Assembly (NCBI GenBank): GCA_016840515.1
Contig: JAEOSF010000001.1
Coordinates: 144,232 to 208,231 of the forward strand
DNA from: Candidatus Borrarchaeum yapensis
GTDB lineage: Archaea > Asgardarchaeota > Sifarchaeia > Borrarchaeales > Borrarchaeaceae
Reading direction: 5' to 3'
Length of the DNA stretch: 64,000 nucleotides
Position numbers and translations under genes: made by a program
Shown: positions 1-8,108 of the stretch, piece by piece
How positions within the stretch are numbered: the stretch's first letter is position 1
Layout of the letters: each line of letters opens with the position of its first letter
The notes under the pieces: generated by a model
Databases searched by the model: none
Told to the model about the DNA's origin: nothing
The model's input: only the letters and a program-made list of their open reading frames with translations

Positions 1-1310
1 CCCGTCGGCCCGTTAGCTGCGATAAGTAAAAGTAATGCACCCCACGCAATTGTGCTAATTATGGAGATGTTACTTTGGTTTCTTTTTCTATTTGTTACTA
101 AATAGAAAACCATTCCTACAAATGCAAGGAGAAGAACGCTGCCACCAAAATCCTTTATAACAAATCTTTCAAAGACATTTTCGAGGCCAGAATACGATGT
201 GAAATTGCTATAAGTGAAAATCTGAGTTTTAGCCCACCAACTAGGCAATTTATCAACCAAAAAACTTTCACGTTCTCGTGTAGAAGAAATACTTAGTACT
301 ATTCGAGGTAAAACTATTAAGAGACTAAAAAAGACACAAAGAAGGGCAGTTAATAACGGTTTTATACTCTTTCTTAGCACCGGCATGATATTTACGGCAA
401 TTAATCCACAGATGGCAATAAAGAAGGATAGATAATTTACATAAAGGATACCAACCAGAATCATAATTAAAATGACCGATAATAACACAGAAAACTTATT
501 TTCTTTTACCATTTGGATGGTAATTGACACAGCTATAGGAACTAAAAAAAATGCTAGAATGAAACTATTTCCGCCCCAATTAAAAAAATACATAGGTGTA
601 TGAGCCACTAGGCCACTAATGAAGCAAATATTTGCAGCTATCTCTTTATTGTCAAATAGTTTTTTTCCGAGGACATACATGGAAACTGGCGATAAGAAAC
701 TGTAGGTATTTGTTAGTAATAAGACAGTTTGTTCAATTGGAAATGGCGAGATATAGAAAAAGAAGGCCGCAAGCGCGTGTAGACCTAAATTATAAGCCAA
801 AGAAGACGAATAAAATGGAGAGAAAGAAGTTGGATACCCCTTATTATTGACAATTAAATAAACATAAAACGTATGAAACTTTGCATCATCACCAGGATAC
901 ACATAGAGTCCGAGAGTTGGGAATAGTCGTATACCAAATGAAATTGCGAGAGTAATGATAATTAGCGGATGGATAGCCTTTAGCTCACTTATAATCAAAT
1001 TTATTTTCTCTTTGTTCTTGAATGCAATAATTCCTACAGAGACAAGAACACAAATAGTTAAAATCACTGTTGTGACATTAGTGAATCCAGCCATAGGCGT
1101 TAACACAAATACTATCAAAGGAATGAGTGCTGAACTAAGGGCAATACTAAGCGCTAGTTTTTCAAGCAGATCAAAATGCTGCATTTGGTTTTCTATCCGA
1201 GAGATCATCCATAGTATAAGTCCCCCGAAAGCGAGCATTACAATGAAAAAGGTTAAGGTAAAAAGCGTGAGTGAAAAAATAGTGACTGGTAGATAGAAAC
1301 CTGTCTGCAT
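1..1310 (-). CDS. Polytopic membrane protein, C-terminus outside window
   Basis: Reading the minus strand from the ATG at 1310 gives an uninterrupted frame of 436 codons that runs off the left edge, so the gene is partial. The product is almost entirely hydrophobic helices separated by short loops. The first long loop, after about four helices, carries a YPGDDAKFH motif (Asp141, Asp142, His146), and a later loop holds NWGGNSF. Acidic residues in the first outer loop followed by many helices suggest the GT-C fold of lipid-linked sugar transferases or the large uncharacterised archaeal membrane families related to them, but I cannot name a family. The gene stands alone, 174 bases from the histone gene transcribed in the same direction. 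A possible functional relative is the membrane protein at 29018-31444. Confidence 0.75.
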   Translation of the reverse strand, partial: MQTGFYLPVTIFSLTLFTLTFFIVMLAFGGLILWMISRIENQMQHFDLLEKLALSIALSSALIPLIVFVLTPMAGFTNVTTVILTICVLVSVGIIAFKNKEKINLIISELKAIHPLIIITLAISFGIRLFPTLGLYVYPGDDAKFHTFYVYLIVNNKGYPTSFSPFYSSSLAYNLGLHALAAFFFYISPFPIEQTVLLLTNTYSFLSPVSMYVLGKKLFDNKEIAANICFISGLVAHTPMYFFNWGGNSFILAFFLVPIAVSITIQMVKENKFSVLLSVILIMILVGILYVNYLSFFIAICGLIAVNIMPVLRKSIKPLLTALLCVFFSLLIVLPRIVLSISSTRERESFLVDKLPSWWAKTQIFTYSNFTSYSGLENVFERFVIKDFGGSVLLLAFVGMVFYLVTNRKRNQSNISIISTIAWGALLLLIAANGPT

Positions 1311-1483
1311 TCAATTCACTCTTTTATCAAATTTTCTTATGGATGGCATTTTGACACATTTAATTCTTTTTATATTTTAACTGAAAGCCGATCCTCGTGA
1401 TATAAGTACAACTCATAGTGAAAAACTGCTATAATTGAAAAAAAGATATGAAGTGTCTAAGTGGTGTACTGGATCTAATGAGT

Positions 1484-1708
1484 TTACCAGCGTTTCTTCC
1501 ATTGATTATATGCCAATCGAATATCCTCACCCGTAACCGTCTTTCTTCCAGCATGAGTTGCCAGTTCTACGGCACGAGAACTAATTTCAATACCAATTTC
1601 ATTTAAAACGTCCCGTAATTCTTCCGCAGCGGTCATACTTACTCGATCAGCTTTTGCTCTTCTCACTAATCTTTCTAATGGTGCCAAGGGTAAATCAGTT
1701 GCTGCCAT
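1484..1708 (-). CDS. Archaeal histone
   Basis: The 74-residue product is a single histone fold of the usual archaeal size (HMfB type) with essentially no tails. It starts with an LPLAPLERL segment (helix 1), has a long central helix through the AAEELRDVLNEIGIEIS stretch, and ends with the KTVTGEDIRLAYNQW segment, where the archaeal signature T-x-x-D-I-x-L-A is clear. It should dimerise and wrap DNA in the nucleoid. The ATG at 1708 is preceded on the minus strand by GTGAGGG at good spacing. The gene appears monocistronic, with about 280 AT-rich bases upstream. Histones are widespread in Euryarchaeota, Asgard and some TACK archaea, so this excludes most Sulfolobales-like hosts but does not fix the lineage. 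Confidence 0.95.
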   Translation of the reverse strand: MAATDLPLAPLERLVRRAKADRVSMTAAEELRDVLNEIGIEISSRAVELATHAGRKTVTGEDIRLAYNQWKKRW

Positions 1709-1990
1709 AGTTTTCCCTCACATTGTTTGAAATCATAACTTAATTCGACAAAATTAAAATTTGAAATATACTTTGATGGACTCCTTTTAAAAAATTATGG
1801 GATATATTCCGTTCTTTCGGGGATCTACTTACTCTTATTAAAATATTCAACAAAAACCTGTCTATAAAACCATAATAAGATAAAAATAAGTTGAAGAGAC
1901 CTTTATGCACATATGCTGACCAAATGGCTTTTCGACAAAAAGTTTTAATGTAGAAATAAGAAACGTAGTTCTGAATGAAAGGGAGAAACC

Positions 1991-2290
1991 ATGGTAATAA
2001 CAGTACAGATTAAGGTAATGGGTTCATTGAGAGAGGTTATGGGAAATCCATTTCAGATAAGTTTACCAGATGATTCTACAATACAAGATCTTTTGGATTC
2101 TCTCTCAAATGAGTTTGACCAACAAATCAAAGAAAAGTTCAATCTGCCTCTTTCAGAACTTTACCCCTCATTATTCATATTACTGAACGATGCAGACATT
2201 TCACTTTTTAAAGATGAACATACTAAACTTTCAAATAATGACAAAATAACAATTTTGCCTATAATACATGGTGGCAATTACGAATTATGA
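1991..2290 (+). CDS. MoaD/ThiS-family ubiquitin-like sulfur carrier with short tail after Gly-Gly
   Basis: The 99-residue protein has the beta-grasp pattern of MoaD/SAMP proteins: an initial VQIKVMGSLREVMG strand-turn, an SLPDDSTIQDLLDSL helix, and a terminal KLSNNDKITILPIIHGG segment. MoaD-like carriers deliver sulfur for molybdopterin or tungstopterin, and archaeal SAMPs are also conjugated to proteins through the C-terminal Gly-Gly. Here the di-glycine (residues 94-95) is followed by four residues, NYEL, before the stop. It would therefore need trimming before activation by an E1-like enzyme, or it may not be activated at all. The ATG lies behind GGGAGAAACC. Its neighbour 32 bases downstream is a DUF131 membrane protein. 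No E1, JAMM protease or MoaE is in the window. Confidence 0.85.
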   Translation: MVITVQIKVMGSLREVMGNPFQISLPDDSTIQDLLDSLSNEFDQQIKEKFNLPLSELYPSLFILLNDADISLFKDEHTKLSNNDKITILPIIHGGNYEL

Positions 2291-2321
2291 GATTGAGATT
2301 TCTTGATACTTTGGTGAAATT

Positions 2322-2612
2322 ATGGCATTGAGCTTTCTAATACCTATTGGAATAATTTTGATCATTATTGGCAGCATCTTCATTTTTCTTGAGGTTTTTT
2401 TGAATATTGTCAAGGAAAAACGAGAAGAACCTGAAAAAGACGAAGAAGAAAGGCGAAAGAAAACGAAAACTAAAGTTGGCGGAGGAGCCGTAGTCCTTAT
2501 TGGTCCAATTCCCATAATTTTTGGATCCGATAAGAAATTCCTCATAATTGCAGTAGTTCTTGCCATTATCCTAATGATCATTAGCTTTGTTCTTTTTTAT
2601 CGACCAGCTTAG
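2322..2612 (+). CDS. DUF131 (TIGR00304-like) membrane protein
   Basis: A 96-residue protein with an N-terminal transmembrane helix (about residues 4-26), a highly charged Lys/Glu/Arg linker, then the signature [19 protein letters not shown] and a C-terminal transmembrane helix. This G-G-x-V-x-I-G-P-x-P-I-I-F-G block is the hallmark of the archaeal DUF131 family, whose function is unknown. A GGTGA Shine-Dalgarno site precedes the ATG. It follows the MoaD-like gene closely and may be cotranscribed. A second family member with an added zinc ribbon lies at 21706-22080. Confidence 0.85.
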   Translation: MALSFLIPIGIILIIIGSIFIFLEVFLNIVKEKREEPEKDEEERRKKTKTKVGGGAVVLIGPIPIIFGSDKKFLIIAVVLAIILMIISFVLFYRPA

Positions 2613-2741
2613 TTATAGATTAGGGAAGCATAATATTTGAGAAATCGCCTAGTTGCTTAAGAAACATAAGTTATTTAAAGCATTGAAAGGCTAAAATAGC
2701 ACTGCATTGCATAAGCAAGAAATGAATAATAAGTAAAAAAC

Positions 2742-2997
2742 GCTCCGGTGGTGTAGTCCGGCCATTTAGAAAGCATAAACGGTTCTAAATAAATAAATTC
2801 TAAGTCGAAAGCATCTGGGGCTCTCGACGCTTCTTTGTACTCTGTGCAGAAGTGGGAGAAACCCCTGGACATTCGATCAACCGATCAATCGGGGGAATCG
2901 TGTATTCAACAAATATCGTTGATTACTGCACGCCCAAAACCCGGGTTCGAATGGGACTTGACGTTCGTCTACCCTGAAAATCCCGGCCGGAGCACCA
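2742..2997 (+). tRNA. tRNA-Glu (CUC) gene with three or four introns, CCA encoded
   Basis: The acceptor strands GCTCCGG (2742-2748) and CCGGAGC (2987-2993) pair, followed by A73 and an encoded CCA (2995-2997). Removing four stretches leaves a normal 74-nt tRNA with anticodon CTC (2823-2825) in the loop CTCTCGA. The stretches are about 2764-2809 (46 nt, D loop), 2827-2860 (34 nt, canonical 37/38), about 2866-2935 (70 nt, at the 3' side of the anticodon stem) and 2952-2980 (29 nt, T loop 59/60). Two are textbook bulge-helix-bulge (BHB) introns. At 37/38, CTCT pairs with GGAG between 3-nt bulges CGA and AAA, with an adjoining 7-bp intron helix. At 59/60, TTCG pairs with TGAA between two AAT bulges, flanked by the T stem. 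The D-loop intron has a relaxed motif, and I could not draw a BHB for the 70-nt stretch. Splicing should need the archaeal endonuclease and RtcB ligase. Confidence 0.87.
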
Positions 2998-3096
2998 TGT
3001 TCTCTGAAGTCTTATATCTCGTTTTTTTAAGATATCTTATAGCCTCAATAGTTCAAACAACAGAAAGATCTAAGTAGTTGTGCAAGAAGAAAAAAC

Positions 3097-5367
3097 CTAG
3101 AAAGGAACGTATGGTACTGCTCCATGTCTTGCTAGTTTTGCCTTTTTGTCTACTACATGCATGAATATTGCTTCTCTTGGTTGTGTATAAGGCGATGTGA
3201 AATCTAAATAACGCATGTCGTGAATGAATTGTAACACAGATCTTGCTGTAAAGATCTTCTTTGTTTGTTGTGCTATACGGACTCGTAATGGTTGGGATGT
3301 ACCAATATAGGGATATGAACCTATTAAATAACCTGTGTCATTCGAATCAGCTAAATACGTTCCTTCTGGAGGCAGAGTCCCATTTTCGTTGTAAATTCGA
3401 TCAGGAATACGTTTTGTGATTTCAAGAATAGCACTAGCAACATCTTGGGACAAGATTTTGTCTTTAATAAGTTCTTCTATGGCTAGAAAAACCCCTTTTT
3501 CAAATTCATCTACCTGATTTCTTCGCAATTTGCCATCGTATCCGAAAATTAAAGTATTGGGCGAAGACAATTTAAGCTCTGCTACTTTGTTTACAGCAAA
3601 GGTTATTCTATCAACTAACCACTCTCTTATAAGCCTTGATTGAATTACACCTTCATTAAAACTGTAAATGGATGGTGTACTGAGTAAAAGTCCTTGCCCA
3701 TTCATAGTTATAATATCGGCTGTTGCTTCTTGTTTCTTCTGTACGTCTCGGCTTATATCCGTCGCCAGAATCAATGGAGATATTCCGTTGGGTAGTCCAC
3801 GCGCTGAATTTGCTAACAACATTCCTGCTTCACCAGCCTCAAGAGCACGAGAATAAATAGCAAGAGCCATTAAATTTCGGATGCTGTATCTATCTCGTGA
3901 AACTTGTTGATTTGCAATTATACTAAAATTATCCCAATGAATTCCCTTGCTCTTTGTGCTAGAGTCGCCTAATGCCCGTTTTGTAAGTGCGTAACATCGT
4001 GCATTTTCAGTTTTAGGAAGAATTGGAACAATGATATCTACAGAGCTTTCGCCAATTTGCTTTCCTAATTTTCTTGCACTTGCTGAGAATTCTGAAGGCG
4101 TACCCGACTTAAGTTCAATATAATCACCCTGCTGAAATGCTCCAAGACCATAAGCCTTTGCACCACTCTGCAAATCGTTATGTAGTCGTTTAATCAGTTC
4201 ATTCGCCTTTAAGTCAAAAAATTCAATAAGTTCGTCTAAAGGTGGTGTCAAATAGTGAAGTGTAAGTTTTTTTGGACCGCACCAAGGGCCGTAGTTTTTC
4301 AAAAGGTTATTAATGTCTGTGCTTTTTGATAGAGAGATCTTTACGTCATTTCCTAACAATAATTCTGGAATCGAAAATACGCCATTTGTATAACCGAGTT
4401 TAGAAAGATTCTCACCGGTCAATGGCTTATTTAAATATTTCACTATGAGTTTACCGAAAGTCAATGGGGCTCCAAAAATCTTTTTGGAAATTTCATTATT
4501 GAGTTTTAATCTTTTCAAGGGTGAATCTATTTTTTTATTTGTGACATTCACTGTAGAGAGGTCTATTTTAGTTCGTATTATAGTGATGGGATAATATAGT
4601 AGTCTTCCATTTTTTAAACGAACTTCAGCAACTGGAGTATCAGGATGAATCGTAAGATTATATTTGGCAATAAATTTTCTTCGGGCTGGCTGATTCCAAA
4701 AGTCAATGAAAGTTTGGTTTTTACTTGGTATTCTATTCTTCGCCATCATATCTGGAAATCCGTTCAGTTTGACATCAAACCAGCATCTTTTCGAATAACT
4801 TGGGCATCTCACCGTTGAACCTTCTAATTCTGCAAATACTCGCTCCTTCGAATACCCTCTTGCCATTAAAGAAGTTATATACATCTCAAGAGTCTGCAAC
4901 CAACGTTTTGCAGCGTCTATCGATGTAATAACGTCACCTGAAGATAAAATTCTTGACTGACTAAGCATCCCATTATAGATTTGAAGCATAGAATTTACCA
5001 TAGGCTGACCTCCGAAACTTTTGTTGCTTTCTTTTTTGTCAAATCCATTTATTCTTGCCAGATACTGAGAGATAATTGGTCCAAACTTGCTTAGAATATG
5101 TAGATGTTTCTTAGACGTCAACGTTTTATAACCCTCTATAGAGACGATAAATTTGCCAAAGAATGTGCCTATAAGAGGAGTCTCACCGATAGAATATATT
5201 TTTCCTTCAAATGGAACACTAGGGGCGTTTTTCTCATCATTAATTCTGCAGAGTGTCTGTAAGAGGGCAAAATCCACGTCCTCAGACGGATCAACATTCA
5301 AAATGGTGACAGGTACTTTGAAAAATGGTTGATTGGTTGTCCGATACCAATTTGTTAGAAGTCCCAT
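3097..5367 (-). CDS. Long prokaryotic Argonaute with apparently intact catalytic tetrad
   Basis: The 756-residue protein has the length and layout of a long pAgo: N-terminal and PAZ-like regions to about residue 400, then MID and PIWI. The MID region includes CYALTKRALG and the RNLMALAIYSR helix. The PIWI block aligns by eye with Thermus Argonaute. The proposed catalytic residues are Asp537 (LATDIS), Glu572 (FNEGVI, the glutamate finger), Asp611 (FGYDGKLRR) and Asp740 (MHVVDKK). All four acidic positions are present, so guide-directed cleavage is plausible. The protein ends in the hydrophobic VPYVPF typical of the family. Its ATG overlaps the stop of the Cas4-like gene (TAATG), implying translational coupling. 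Known pAgos act on invading DNA or RNA. Guide type and target here are unknown. Confidence 0.9.
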   Translation of the reverse strand: MGLLTNWYRTTNQPFFKVPVTILNVDPSEDVDFALLQTLCRINDEKNAPSVPFEGKIYSIGETPLIGTFFGKFIVSIEGYKTLTSKKHLHILSKFGPIISQYLARINGFDKKESNKSFGGQPMVNSMLQIYNGMLSQSRILSSGDVITSIDAAKRWLQTLEMYITSLMARGYSKERVFAELEGSTVRCPSYSKRCWFDVKLNGFPDMMAKNRIPSKNQTFIDFWNQPARRKFIAKYNLTIHPDTPVAEVRLKNGRLLYYPITIIRTKIDLSTVNVTNKKIDSPLKRLKLNNEISKKIFGAPLTFGKLIVKYLNKPLTGENLSKLGYTNGVFSIPELLLGNDVKISLSKSTDINNLLKNYGPWCGPKKLTLHYLTPPLDELIEFFDLKANELIKRLHNDLQSGAKAYGLGAFQQGDYIELKSGTPSEFSASARKLGKQIGESSVDIIVPILPKTENARCYALTKRALGDSSTKSKGIHWDNFSIIANQQVSRDRYSIRNLMALAIYSRALEAGEAGMLLANSARGLPNGISPLILATDISRDVQKKQEATADIITMNGQGLLLSTPSIYSFNEGVIQSRLIREWLVDRITFAVNKVAELKLSSPNTLIFGYDGKLRRNQVDEFEKGVFLAIEELIKDKILSQDVASAILEITKRIPDRIYNENGTLPPEGTYLADSNDTGYLIGSYPYIGTSQPLRVRIAQQTKKIFTARSVLQFIHDMRYLDFTSPYTQPREAIFMHVVDKKAKLARHGAVPYVPF

Positions 5368-6041
5368 TACACGCTCACCTCAAAAAGATTTTCACCAAGA
5401 GAACTATGCTGTGGATGTTTAACGCATGTTGCGAATGGACAATAACTACAATACCGACTAGGAACGGATTCGGCATTAGCACCGTCTAAAACAATTTCTA
5501 CTCGCGCATTCATCTCTTTTCGTATTTTTGAAAAATCTGGAAATACTTTTCGTACGAATTGCCCTCTTTTGTATTCATATACGTAGTACTCAAATGAAGC
5601 TAAATTTCTTTCGAGAATTGCTGCAGCAAACACATATTGTTTGTTATAACACTCTTTGTCAGTGGGTTTAACCTCAACTGCCACTATGTCATCTTTTGAA
5701 GATGCAATGATGTCAAAAAAATGTCCAACCCTCCAATTTTGATAAGTGTCAAAGAGTGGTTTTTCTTGTATGACTTCGAATCCGTTTTCTTCAATGATAT
5801 TTGCGACTTTTTGACGCTCAAGAGTATGTGTATCTTTGTCAAATGGTGGGATTACTGCTGTTTTTCGTTCTCGTCTATATTTTCTTTGGCCATAAGAAAA
5901 GCATGGATTTGTTATCCATGTGACCCAAATTGTAGGTTTTAAACTCTTTTCATTTGTAGCCACGTTATTTGTCGCTACACGAAACCTTTTTTTATTCTGT
6001 TTTCTATTACCCATACGTACACTATCCTTTGTGTACTCCAC
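5367..6041 (-). CDS. Cas4-like PD-(D/E)XK nuclease with Cys cluster, coupled to Argonaute
   Basis: The 224-residue protein has a RecB/Cas4-type core: Asp110 (GHFFD), Glu123-x-Lys125 (VAVEVKP) and Gln135 in the following helix. It also has a C-terminal cluster Cys198-x2-Cys201-x4-Cys206 and an N-terminal Cys47, the arrangement that holds a 4Fe-4S cluster in Cas4 proteins. The first 60 residues are very basic. Cas4-like nucleases are known partners of some prokaryotic Argonautes, where they may trim or generate guides or degrade the target. The stop codon is fused to the Argonaute start, so the two form one operon read leftward from about 6041. No cas1, cas2 or CRISPR array is visible. Start could also be the internal ATG at residue 10. 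Confidence 0.82.
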   Translation of the reverse strand: MEYTKDSVRMGNRKQNKKRFRVATNNVATNEKSLKPTIWVTWITNPCFSYGQRKYRRERKTAVIPPFDKDTHTLERQKVANIIEENGFEVIQEKPLFDTYQNWRVGHFFDIIASSKDDIVAVEVKPTDKECYNKQYVFAAAILERNLASFEYYVYEYKRGQFVRKVFPDFSKIRKEMNARVEIVLDGANAESVPSRYCSYCPFATCVKHPQHSSLGENLFEVSV

Positions 6042-6523
6042 TGATACGGGTTGAAAGAGCTCGTGCAGGATGTCGGCCTGTGGTTGGAGTTCTTTACCCT
6101 TCCAGTGGAACTACGTTTTTTAAAATAGATATTCGCTTCTTAAATCCCCCTAATTATTATTTATGAATACCTCTATTGATTTTTTTGTTTATAATATTTA
6201 GAAACGAATGTATTTTTTCAAACATCATACCTATTGCGGGCATGTAATGAACAAAGACATGACTATAAAGACTTCCAGAATCCGCAGCAACAGCATCTTA
6301 GAAGTTTGTTAATTCGAATCATAGCACTCTCACATCTTGGGCAAGCTAAAATCGATTTTTGTAAGTGCTCTATTCGTTGGGATTCTGTTTTTATGGTCAT
6401 CAATGTTCACACCAATGTTAATTCAATTTGGACAGATAAATTTATAAGAGTATCTTATAAATTTCTAATTATATTAGAAATATCTAAAATTATTTAGAAA
6501 TTTATCTTCGAGGTAGTACGAAT
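6042..6523. other. Divergent intergenic region between nuclease-Argonaute operon and CARF regulator
   Basis: About 480 bases without a convincing gene. The left part (about 6045-6115) is conspicuously GC-rich for this genome, with partly complementary blocks around GGAGTTC and GGAACT, and could be a leader, a small RNA or a relic. The middle is featureless. The right end (6438-6516) is extremely AT-rich and packed with palindromes, described separately. Promoters for both divergent units must lie here. Confidence 0.6.
6438..6516 (+). promoter_or_regulatory. Row of three palindromes and Shine-Dalgarno site before the CARF regulator gene
   Basis: Three inverted repeats sit head to tail just upstream of the start codon. 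The first is AAATTTATAAGA / TCTTATAAATTT around GTA (6438-6464). The second is ATTTCTAAT / ATTAGAAAT around TAT (6461-6481). The third is TCTAAA / TTTAGA around ATTA (6483-6498). The Shine-Dalgarno site GAGGTAG is at 6510-6516 and the TTG start at 6524. The last two share the half-site TCTAA/TTAGA. Such an array next to a winged-helix gene suggests an autoregulatory operator that may also control the divergent Argonaute operon. Seen directly: the repeats. Inferred: the binding protein. Confidence 0.6.
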
Positions 6524-7255
6524 TTGCGTTTCGTTCATATTGCACTCATGGGACATGAAGAAGACAGAATAATCGAAGGAATACGAAGATATCCTGCAAA
6601 CAAATTAATTCTAATAAGAAATAGAATTGAGTATCTTAAAGATGATTATTTAAACAAAATAGAAACGGAAACTGAAAAATATCAGAAAAAAATCTTAGAG
6701 AAGATAGGTCAAATAATTCCTTTTGAAATTAAACATGCTGATTTTATTGATTTTATTAATGGTTATGAAGATATGCTAGAGATAATCTTGCCTGAAATTT
6801 TTAATGATCAAACCGTGATTGTCAACGTCAGTGGTGGTACAAGGGTATTAGCGTTTGCGATTTTTTTTATTAGTTTAATTTTACCGATAAGGTCATTTTA
6901 CATTATTCCTGAAAAATATGAAGAACCTCCGAAAGGGGCGAAGCGTTTTATAAAGATTCCACGAGCAAATATCCCTATACCTAAGGATGTCAAAAAAGCA
7001 ATTATTAAGATATTATACCGACAAAAGAATAAGACGTTTCAATCTGTCTCAAATCTAACGGAGGAATACAATGAACTATACAAAAAAAACCTAACCGTCT
7101 ATAATATATTCTATCATTTGAAGTTCTTGGAGGCACAAGAGATGGTTTCATTAGAACGAAAAGGGAGAAAATCAGAAATCAAATTACTAGAATATGGAGA
7201 ACTGATGGGAATTTATTTTTTAAAACATGAAAGGTTTGAAAAAGAGAGAATTTGA
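6524..7255 (+). CDS. CARF-like domain plus winged-helix regulator (HFX_2341/DUF6293-like)
   Basis: The 243-residue product starts with a Rossmann-like half (FVHIALMGHEEDRIIEGI, then LILIRN) and carries NVSGGTR at residues 101-107. This glycine-rich loop is typical of CARF and related nucleotide-sensing domains. From about residue 153 to the end the sequence looks like a winged helix (PKDVKKAIIKIL, a helix pair, then a basic wing LERKGRKSEIKLLEYG). CARF domains bind cyclic oligoadenylates or similar nucleotides. CARF-wHTH fusions act as transcription factors, often near CRISPR or other defence genes. Here the neighbour is an Argonaute operon. The TTG start follows a strong GAGGTAG site. Its palindromic upstream region suggests autoregulation. 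The ligand is unknown. Confidence 0.78.
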   Translation: MRFVHIALMGHEEDRIIEGIRRYPANKLILIRNRIEYLKDDYLNKIETETEKYQKKILEKIGQIIPFEIKHADFIDFINGYEDMLEIILPEIFNDQTVIVNVSGGTRVLAFAIFFISLILPIRSFYIIPEKYEEPPKGAKRFIKIPRANIPIPKDVKKAIIKILYRQKNKTFQSVSNLTEEYNELYKKNLTVYNIFYHLKFLEAQEMVSLERKGRKSEIKLLEYGELMGIYFLKHERFEKERI

Positions 7256-7424
7256 GTTCATTATCTCCCTTATCAACTATAATTGAATGTAAGTCAAACT
7301 CCTTATATGAATTATTAAGTTTGTTCAAACTCTTCTTTAGCTTAGGGATAAAGTACTCTAACTAATTCATTTTCAAATTCTGCAATCTTTTCAAAGTGCC
7401 CTTAAAGAAAATCTTCTAGTATAT

Positions 7425-8108
7425 TTAAGCTGGACTAATAATTCTCTTTGCCGTTTGGTCTAATTGTTTTGCGTTAATACTCAAATTTCTTTTCTTGATT
7501 AGGTTAAGCACTTCTTCCAATAGTTTAGAAGAAATAGAGTCAATTTCTTTTGATCCATCAATTAGCTTGATGTTTGCCGTATCCGTTTCACGAATTTCTA
7601 AGTATTTCTTTCGAACTTGTTTTAAGTTCTCATATTTTTCGTAATGATTTGTTAATGCTTTTCGATTGTTTATACGCTCTATTGCTTTTTTGGCAGTAAT
7701 ATCTAGCAAAAAAACGATATCTGGTTCAGGAGCAAAATTTCGATTTTCCTTAAGAATATCTTGGAATGAAAGCGAACGGGCACCTTGATAAGCAGCATTT
7801 GCAAAAAAATAACGATCTAGTACCACAATCTTTTTTTCATCTAAATATGGTTTTATCTCTTTGGAAACATGCAGTTTTCTATCTTCAATAAATAATTTGT
7901 TTTCCTCTTCTGGGGATAAAATTGTTCCCTCTTTAATACAATCACGGATCTTTTTTCCAAATTTGGTGAATTTAGTGGGTTCATGCAAATATTCAGCATC
8001 GAATCCTAATTCCTTCAGCTTTGCGCACAAATTATAGGCTTGTGTTGTCTTTCCTGCTCCATCAATCCCTTCTAAGGCGATTAAAATCCCTGATTTCAGT
8101 TTTATCAA
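7425..8108 (-). CDS. tmk: Thymidylate kinase
   Basis: The 227-residue protein phosphorylates dTMP to dTDP for DNA synthesis. It shows the P-loop EGIDGAGKTTQ near the N-terminus, the DRYFFANAAYQGA motif that binds the nucleotide (usual form DRY-x4-S/A-x-AYQ), and PDIVFLLDITAKKAIERI, the conserved PD-x-x-x-x-LD strand. The last 25 residues form a tail that most bacterial enzymes lack. The start is TTG at 8108 with no strong Shine-Dalgarno site. Remains of a second tmk gene lie about 660 bases away on the other strand, split by the IscB element, so this copy is probably the functional one. Confidence 0.92.
   Translation of the reverse strand: MIKLKSGILIALEGIDGAGKTTQAYNLCAKLKELGFDAEYLHEPTKFTKFGKKIRDCIKEGTILSPEEENKLFIEDRKLHVSKEIKPYLDEKKIVVLDRYFFANAAYQGARSLSFQDILKENRNFAPEPDIVFLLDITAKKAIERINNRKALTNHYEKYENLKQVRKKYLEIRETDTANIKLIDGSKEIDSISSKLLEEVLNLIKKRNLSINAKQLDQTAKRIISPA

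Noticed and set aside
955..1296. 113-codon plus-strand frame in the first kilobase
   Set aside because: It is the complement of the hydrophobic minus-strand membrane protein, whose composition is clearly coding.
2835..3077. Open frame of 80 codons over the tRNA-Glu gene
   Set aside because: It lies almost wholly within the tRNA gene and its introns and has no protein-like pattern or ribosome site.
6524..7255. Reading the CARF protein as proof of a type III CRISPR system
   Set aside because: No repeat array, cas10 or other cas effector is visible in the window; the CARF protein is called only as a regulator.
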